Shown here piece after piece: positions 59,391-64,000 of a DNA stretch of 64,000 nucleotides. Source of the stretch: Octadecabacter sp. B2R22 (GTDB lineage: Bacteria > Pseudomonadota > Alphaproteobacteria > Rhodobacterales > Rhodobacteraceae); NCBI RefSeq assembly GCF_018861045.1, contig NZ_JAHKQJ010000010.1, positions 496,001 through 560,000 on the forward strand, given 5' to 3'. The position numbers and the translations under genes were made by a program. The number at the start of each line of letters is the position of its first letter. Position 1 is the stretch's first letter. The notes under the pieces were generated by a model. That model was given only the letters and a program-made list of their open reading frames with translations. It was not told the DNA's origin and searched no databases.

Positions 59391-60157
59391 GCGAACGGCG
59401 CGTCGGGGTAGGTGACGTCTGCCAGATATAAGCCTTGGGGCGGGCAAACGGGGCCGCATTTGCTGCGATCCTTGGCCTCAAGCGCGGCTGTCACGTCATC
59501 GGGCGTCCATGCGCCCGCGCCGACGCGTTCCAAGGTTCCGACAAAACTGCGCACTTGGTTGTGCAGGAAGGATCGCGCCCTGACATGGAAATTGAACTCC
59601 AACGCCCCATCACGGCGCGCGACCTGTTCAACACGCAATTCATCCAAGGTGCGCAAGGGGCTGTTGGCCTGACAAATCGAAGACCGGAACGTCGTGAAAT
59701 CATGCTGCCCCAAAAGGCGATCGGCCCCTGCCTGCATTGCATCCCCGTCCAAAGTCTGGCTCACCTGCCAGACCTTACCCGCCTCAAGCACAAGCGGCGC
59801 ACGGCGGCACACGAGCCGAAACAGATAGCGCCGTTCAACCGCGGAAAACCGCGCGTGCCATTCATCATCGACCTGCACACAGGCAACAATGGCCACAGGC
59901 GACGGTTTCAAATGATAGTTCAACGCTTCTGACAAACGGAACGGGTCCCACGGTTTTTCCATGTCGCAATGCGCGACCTGACCCAAAGCATGCACCCCTG
60001 CATCCGTCCGGCCTGCGGCGGCAATTGTGTGATCGCGCTTTTCCAGTTTGGCCAAAGCGTCCTCAACCGCGCCCTGAACCGAGGGCACGTCATTTTGGCG
60101 CTGCCATCCAGAGAACGGCACGCCATCATATTCAATTTTCAACGCAAAACGGGGCAT
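59387..60157 (-). CDS. truA: tRNA pseudouridine(38-40) synthase TruA
   Basis: Housekeeping tRNA-modifying enzyme of 256 residues that isomerises uridines 38, 39 and 40 of the anticodon stem. The N-terminal [15 protein letters not shown] and the catalytic Asp52 in [11 protein letters not shown] are diagnostic. [12 protein letters not shown] and FTTFRSS in the middle, and [19 protein letters not shown] near residue 200, are family-typical. It overlaps the stop of the convergent DUF3726-like gene and is divergent from ycjX. Confidence 0.96.
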   Translation of the reverse strand: MPRFALKIEYDGVPFSGWQRQNDVPSVQGAVEDALAKLEKRDHTIAAAGRTDAGVHALGQVAHCDMEKPWDPFRLSEALNYHLKPSPVAIVACVQVDDEWHARFSAVERRYLFRLVCRRAPLVLEAGKVWQVSQTLDGDAMQAGADRLLGQHDFTTFRSSICQANSPLRTLDELRVEQVARRDGALEFNFHVRARSFLHNQVRSFVGTLERVGAGAWTPDDVTAALEAKDRSKCGPVCPPQGLYLADVTYPDAPFA

Positions 60158-60258
60158 ACCTGCGGCTTAGGGGGAGATTTGCGCGAATTCAATCCCTACA
60201 CATCACGGTAAGCCACGCTTATCTTGGGTGGAATTGGATATCAAAAGGGGTTGTCGTG

Positions 60259-61638
60259 GTGATTGCCGACATTACAGACCGGCTGACAGCACCGTTTGGT
60301 GATCAAGTCATTAGGTTGGGGGTCACGGGGTTAAGCCGCGCGGGCAAGACCGTGTTTATCACGTCATTGGTTGCGAACCTGCTGAACCGTGGGCGGATGA
60401 CACAGTTTCAGGCGGCAACCAGCGGTGCAATCAAGGCGGCGTATTTGCAGCCCCAGCCAGATGATACGATCCCTCGGTTTGATTACGAAAACCACCTCGC
60501 TGCGTTGACCGCGAAGGAACCACATTGGCCCAAGGGCACAGAGCGGATTTCCGAATTGCGCCTGTCGATGAAGGTCCAGCCGACAGGGTTGTTGGGTTCG
60601 TTTCAAGGGCCGCGCACAGTGCATCTGGATATTGTCGACTATCCCGGCGAATGGCTGCTGGATTTGTCGTTGATGGATAAAGATTTCGCCACTTGGTCGG
60701 CTGAGGCGCTGGGCCGTGTCACGGGGCGTCCTGCTGGCGAAGGTTTTACCGAAACGCTTGCAGGTTGTGATCCGTCAGAGGGGTTCGAGGAACCGCAAGC
60801 ACAAGACATCGCGGCCGCCTATACCGCGCACCTAACCGCTGCGCGCGAGGCTGGGTTTTCAGATTGCACGCCCGGTCGTTTTCTTATGCCCGGCGATCTG
60901 GAAGGATCGCCGGTGTTGACGTTCGCGCCTTTGCCTTTGGTCAATAACCCGTCGCGCAAATCACTGTGGCGAGAATTTGAACGTCGTTATGACAGCTACA
61001 AACGCAATGTCGTGCGCCCGTTCTTTCGCGACCATTTCGCGCGTTTGGATCGTCAGGTAGTGTTGGTCGATGTTTTGGGGGCGATCCATGCGGGGCCGCA
61101 AGCTGTTGAAGACATGCGCGGTGCGATGGCGGATATTTTGTCGGCCTTCCGTCCGGGGCAAAATTCGTTCCTGACGCGACTGTTTCAGGGGCGACGCATC
61201 GACAAGATCCTGTTCGCCGCGACCAAAGCCGACCATTTGCACCATCAACAACACCCGCAGCTAACAGCCATCACGCAGGCCTTGCTGCGCGACGCAAAAG
61301 ACCGTGCGGAATTTTCGGGTGCGACCACACAAGCGATGTCGATTGCCGCCCTTCGCACCACCGTTGAGGACACCCGCAACCACAACGGCGCGGCATTGGG
61401 CGTGGTGCGTGGGCACTTGCTGGGCAGCGACAAACACGCGGCCTTCTACCCCGGTGCCTTGCCTGATGATCCCGCACACTTGTTGGGCCCAGCCCGTGCG
61501 GGTGCTGAAAAATGGCTGAACGCGGATTACCAAGTCATGAGCTTTGCCCCCGCGCCACTGACCTTAAATCCTGGCGATGGGCCACCACATATTCGGCTCG
61601 ATAAAGCTGTGCAGTTCCTGTTGGGGGATAAGTTATGA
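60259..61638 (+). CDS. YcjX-family P-loop NTPase (DUF463), GTG start
   Basis: GTPase-like protein of 459 residues from a stress-linked, envelope-associated family whose precise role is not settled. The P-loop reads GLSRAGKT near residue 22. LDIVDYPGEWLLDL near 115 is a switch-like DxxG region, and ATKADH near 320 resembles the base-specificity NKxD motif with Thr-Lys. The frame is open far upstream. GTG at 60259 (or the GTG at 60256) follows AAAAGGGG and gives the family N-terminus IADITDRLTAPFG. The stop overlaps the next gene by four bases (ATGA), the usual ycjX-ycjF pairing. Confidence 0.9.
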   Translation: MIADITDRLTAPFGDQVIRLGVTGLSRAGKTVFITSLVANLLNRGRMTQFQAATSGAIKAAYLQPQPDDTIPRFDYENHLAALTAKEPHWPKGTERISELRLSMKVQPTGLLGSFQGPRTVHLDIVDYPGEWLLDLSLMDKDFATWSAEALGRVTGRPAGEGFTETLAGCDPSEGFEEPQAQDIAAAYTAHLTAAREAGFSDCTPGRFLMPGDLEGSPVLTFAPLPLVNNPSRKSLWREFERRYDSYKRNVVRPFFRDHFARLDRQVVLVDVLGAIHAGPQAVEDMRGAMADILSAFRPGQNSFLTRLFQGRRIDKILFAATKADHLHHQQHPQLTAITQALLRDAKDRAEFSGATTQAMSIAALRTTVEDTRNHNGAALGVVRGHLLGSDKHAAFYPGALPDDPAHLLGPARAGAEKWLNADYQVMSFAPAPLTLNPGDGPPHIRLDKAVQFLLGDKL

Positions 61639-62648
61639 CGGAGACATCTAAATCGGGTCCGGTCCTGTTTGACCTTGATGAACCAAACACCACGTCGCCT
61701 GCGGATGCCCCTGCGGTCCCTGACGTTGATCTGCCACCGACACCTGCAGCCATGCAACGGGTCGCCAGCCTTGCCGCTGCGCGCCCGAACCGACTGGCGC
61801 GTTGGTTCTGGGGGCTGTTGGTCTCTCTCGTTGGGTTCTTCGTTGGTGTTGCGGCGTGGGATTTCGTTATGGGGCTGTTGGATCGCTCTCCGGTTTTGGG
61901 GTGGATTGCGGTTGGCCTCACGGGGTTGTTCTGCGGCGTGTTGTTGTTGATTGCTGTGCGCGAGTTTGCGGCGTTTGCGCGTTTGCGTCGCGTTGATCGC
62001 ATTCAGACGGGCGCGGCCGGGGCTTTGGCGGATGGCAATTTGACCCGTGCACGCAGCGTGACGGGGCAAATCACTGCGCTTTATCGCAATCGAGATGACA
62101 CCAGCTGGGGCCGCGAGGAGTTTAACAGCAAGCAGGCGGACATATTGGACGCCGATGGATTACTGGGGTTGGCTGAGAGCACGATCCTTGCGCCGCTGGA
62201 TGCCCGTGCGCGACTGGAAGTCGAAGCCGCAGCCCGCCAAGTTGCCACCGTGACGGCGATTGTGCCGCTGGCATTGGCCGATGTATTTACCGCGCTGACG
62301 TCCAATATGCGCATGATACGCCGCATCGCTGAAATCTATGAAGGCCGCGCTGGGACGTTGGGCACATGGCGTTTGACCAAACAGGTGCTGACCCATTTGG
62401 TAGCTACGGGTGCCGTCGCGGTAGGGGACGATCTGATCGGGTCAGTTGCGGGTGGGGGTGTGCTGTCCAAAGTGTCGCGCCGCTTTGGTGAGGGCGTGAT
62501 CAATGGCGCGCTGACGGCCCGCGTCGGCGTTGCTGCGATGGAGGTGTGCCGCCCTCTACCCTTCAACACCGAGCGGAGACCTTCCGTGACCAGCCTTGTG
62601 AAACGCAGCCTGACAGGGCTTTTCGGATTAGGGTCGAAAGACGGTTAA
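61635..62648 (+). CDS. YcjF/TIGR01620-family membrane protein (DUF697)
   Basis: Inner-membrane protein of 337 residues. It has a proline-rich N-terminal cytoplasmic segment of about 50 residues and two adjacent helices at about 58-82 and 85-112 (WFWGLLVSLVGFFVGVAAW in part, then LGWIAVGLTGLFCGVLLLIAV). A helical DUF697-like domain with GRAGTLGTWRLTKQVLTHL near 240 and a glycine-rich hydrophobic tail (GGGVLSKVSRRFGEGVINGALTARVG) follow. It is translationally coupled to the YcjX gene. No strong terminator is seen after it. Confidence 0.88.
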   Translation: MTETSKSGPVLFDLDEPNTTSPADAPAVPDVDLPPTPAAMQRVASLAAARPNRLARWFWGLLVSLVGFFVGVAAWDFVMGLLDRSPVLGWIAVGLTGLFCGVLLLIAVREFAAFARLRRVDRIQTGAAGALADGNLTRARSVTGQITALYRNRDDTSWGREEFNSKQADILDADGLLGLAESTILAPLDARARLEVEAAARQVATVTAIVPLALADVFTALTSNMRMIRRIAEIYEGRAGTLGTWRLTKQVLTHLVATGAVAVGDDLIGSVAGGGVLSKVSRRFGEGVINGALTARVGVAAMEVCRPLPFNTERRPSVTSLVKRSLTGLFGLGSKDG

Positions 62649-62905
62649 TCCGCCATATTCAGCGGGTGAGACTCGCTCAAGGGCTCGATAAGACCGCCAA
62701 AGGTTAACAAACCTCTGAAAATTCGGGCTTATCCCCGTCAATTTCCGATTTGGACCGTCTTATCCCCAAGAAATGTCTTTACAGGTGTAGCCCGCTCGTC
62801 GCACGATATGTAGCAAGGGACGGACTATGTATTCGCCCCGATCGAGCGGGACACCAGATATAGCCCCTGCCAGGGCCGTCTGGATTGGACAGGAGGCGCA
62901 GGCCT
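62649..62905. other. Intergenic region between the YcjF- and YbjN-type genes
   Basis: This 257-base gap is one of the longest without a gene in the window. I see no convincing coding frame or RNA gene. It contains two similar nonamers, TTATCCCCG (62729-62737) and TTATCCCCA (62760-62768), in the same orientation 31 bases apart, and the promoter and AGGAGG ribosome site (62891-62896) of the next gene. Confidence 0.6.
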
Positions 62906-63409
62906 ATGGCACTCACCGAGCATTTCGACAACGTCGATGACATTCATCCGATCGACCTTTGCGAACACATCGCAGAGCATCATGAATGGGAATTTGACCG
63001 TATCCACGATGACCAGATTGCCTTTTCTATCGAAGGCCAGTGGCGCACCTATTCCATCACATTGGCATGGTCCGCCTATGACCAGACCCTGCGACTGATC
63101 TGCACCTTCGAGATGGAACCACCAGCCGAACGGATGCCCGCGCTTTATGAATGTCTGAACCGCACAAATGATATGTGCTGGGCAGGTGCGTTCACCTACT
63201 GGGCCGAACAGCAGTTGATGGTTTATCGCTATGGATTGGTGCTCGCGGGCGAACAAGTCGCCGGACCAGACCAAATCGACACAATGATCAACGCGGCAGT
63301 TTTGTCAGCCGAACGTTTTTACCCAGCGTTCCAGCTGGTGACATGGGCCGAACGCACACCACAAGAGGCGTTGCAGGTCGCAATCTCCGAGGCATACGGC
63401 CGCGCGTAA
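62906..63409 (+). CDS. YbjN-domain protein
   Basis: Soluble protein of 167 residues with a single YbjN (sensory-transduction-regulator-like, type III chaperone-fold) domain. Alternating strands include WEFDRIHDDQIAFSIEG near residue 30, LRLICTFEME near 62 and MVYRYGLVLAGEQ near 103, and a C-terminal helix follows. Such proteins are common in alphaproteobacteria, probably as chaperones or adaptors, without a fixed function. AGGAGG lies nine bases before the ATG; an in-frame start seven codons upstream lacks a ribosome site. It precedes proC by 82 bases on the same strand, a frequent pairing in this group. Confidence 0.88.
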   Translation: MALTEHFDNVDDIHPIDLCEHIAEHHEWEFDRIHDDQIAFSIEGQWRTYSITLAWSAYDQTLRLICTFEMEPPAERMPALYECLNRTNDMCWAGAFTYWAEQQLMVYRYGLVLAGEQVAGPDQIDTMINAAVLSAERFYPAFQLVTWAERTPQEALQVAISEAYGRA

Positions 63410-63491
63410 GCGGCAGTTCATACAGGAACGACAACAGCTTGAACCCTCGTCTTGTGCGCCCTAACCTGCGCTGAACAAGGCGGGGGTTTTC

Positions 63492-64000
63492 ATGTCTTTA
63501 GAGCAAATCGAAACACGTGGCATGGTGCTGCTGGGCTGCGGCAAAATGGGGTCGGCCATGTTGGCAGGCTGGCTTTCTGGTGGATTGGCGCCAGATGCGG
63601 TTTGGGTGCTTGATCCGCACCCGTCTGACTGGCTTTTGGCGACGGGTGTGCATGTGAATGCGGGGTTACCTGATGATCCGGCGCTCGCGTTGATTGCCGT
63701 GAAGCCGCAGATGATGGGCGAGGCGCTGCCCTCGATGCAGGCGCTTGGTAATGGCAGCACAGTTTTCCTGTCCGTCGCGGCGGGCACATCTATCGCGAGT
63801 TTCGAGACCGCGCTGGGCGCTCAAAGCCCGATTATCCGCGCCATGCCAAATACGCCTGCTGCTGTAGGCCGAGGCATCACTGCGATTGTTGGCAATAACC
63901 ATGCAACGGGCGCGCAGTTGGATATGGCCGAGACGCTGCTAAACGCCGTGGGGCAGGTCGTGCGTCTTGATGATGAGAACCAGATGGACGCGGTTACGGG
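63492..64000 (+). CDS. proC: Pyrroline-5-carboxylate reductase ProC (partial, C-terminus beyond window)
   Basis: Last enzyme of proline synthesis, reducing pyrroline-5-carboxylate with NAD(P)H. The first 169 residues are present and the frame runs off the right edge; the full enzyme is about 270. The N-terminal Rossmann motif is LLGCGKMGSAMLAGW near residue 13. IAVKPQMM near 71 and IRAMPNTPAAVGRG near 117 are the family signatures. GGGGG lies just before the ATG. The remaining helical dimerisation domain lies beyond the window. Confidence 0.93.
   Translation, partial: MSLEQIETRGMVLLGCGKMGSAMLAGWLSGGLAPDAVWVLDPHPSDWLLATGVHVNAGLPDDPALALIAVKPQMMGEALPSMQALGNGSTVFLSVAAGTSIASFETALGAQSPIIRAMPNTPAAVGRGITAIVGNNHATGAQLDMAETLLNAVGQVVRLDDENQMDAVT

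Noticed and set aside
62729-62768. Two DnaA-box-like nonamers, TTATCCCCG and TTATCCCCA, 31 bases apart
   Set aside because: Both differ from the TTATCCACA consensus, there are only two, and no replication gene or AT-rich unwinding region is nearby. Not enough for an origin or DnaA control.
1-64000. Search by eye for tRNA, rRNA, CRISPR arrays, transposases, phage genes and attachment repeats
   Set aside because: None found. Genes are in conserved-looking operons with uniform composition, so I see no sign of recent mobile-element insertion.

Overview
The window comes from a chromosome of a marine-type alphaproteobacterium, most probably a roseobacter-clade Rhodobacteraceae. The reasons are its moderate-to-high GC, the gene families present (monomeric isocitrate dehydrogenase, tamAB, YcjX/YcjF, YbjN beside proC), the density of sugar ABC importers, and the frequent 4-bp ATGA start/stop overlaps. 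I see no rRNA, tRNA, CRISPR array, insertion sequence or phage gene. Almost every base belongs to a gene or a short regulatory gap, and no gene-free stretch exceeds 300 bases.

Layout. (1) 1-11200 is an inositol regulon. iolC (cut by the left edge) and iolD run leftward. A Gfo/Idh/MocA dehydrogenase, iolE and a second dehydrogenase run rightward. An iolI-like isomerase, a complete ribose/inositol-type ABC importer, a 66-residue two-helix membrane protein and a LacI-type regulator form a leftward operon. Near-identical 16-bp palindromes (centre CCGG) lie at 2874-2889 and 11168-11183, in front of the three transcription units, and are the likely LacI-type operators. (2) 11393-20394 is a catabolic island of unknown substrate: RidA, an NMT1/THI5-like ABC importer, a cytosine-deaminase-like amidohydrolase, an FAD oxidase of the GlcD type, two flavodoxin-fold reductases, an isopenicillin-N-synthase-like oxygenase and a creatininase-family amidohydrolase, tightly coupled. 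I regard it as the best candidate for an undescribed pathway (a heterocyclic, perhaps N-methylated, amide or amidine). (3) 20414-22923 holds a BASS-family transporter coupled to a large FAD dehydrogenase. (4) 23039-25574 is glpD with a divergent GlpR-like repressor, and half-sites resembling the E. coli GlpR operator lie between them.

(5) 25588-40565 is a galactoside utilisation locus. One leftward 11-gene operon encodes a binding protein, two permeases, a GH36 alpha-galactosidase, an IlvD/EDD dehydratase, an SDR, DgoK, DgoA, an SMP-30 lactonase, a GH42 beta-galactosidase and GalM. The IclR regulator and the ATPase lie divergently. Together they give intact uptake, intracellular hydrolysis and a complete oxidative De Ley-Doudoroff route from galactose to pyruvate and glyceraldehyde 3-phosphate. 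With glpD next door, a galactosyl-glycerol substrate is an attractive guess. (6) 40717-42906 is monomeric isocitrate dehydrogenase with a strong terminator. (7) 43042-44637 is an SDR/FAH-family pair resembling the last two steps of non-phosphorylative L-fucose catabolism. (8) 44715-48402 is a LysR regulator, mmsA/iolA and an acyl-CoA dehydrogenase. These are valine genes, and mmsA could also serve as the missing iolA step for inositol. (9) 48399-50403 is nagA and a ROK kinase. (10) 50568-56110 is tamB and tamA.

(11) 56285-59390 is a coupled trio: an M19-dipeptidase homologue that has lost zinc ligands, a 549-residue protein I do not recognise, and a DUF3726-like protein. (12) 59387-64000 is housekeeping: truA, ycjX, ycjF, ybjN-like and the start of proC, cut by the right edge. 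A recurring feature is a strong intercistronic hairpin just after each of the three substrate-binding-protein genes.
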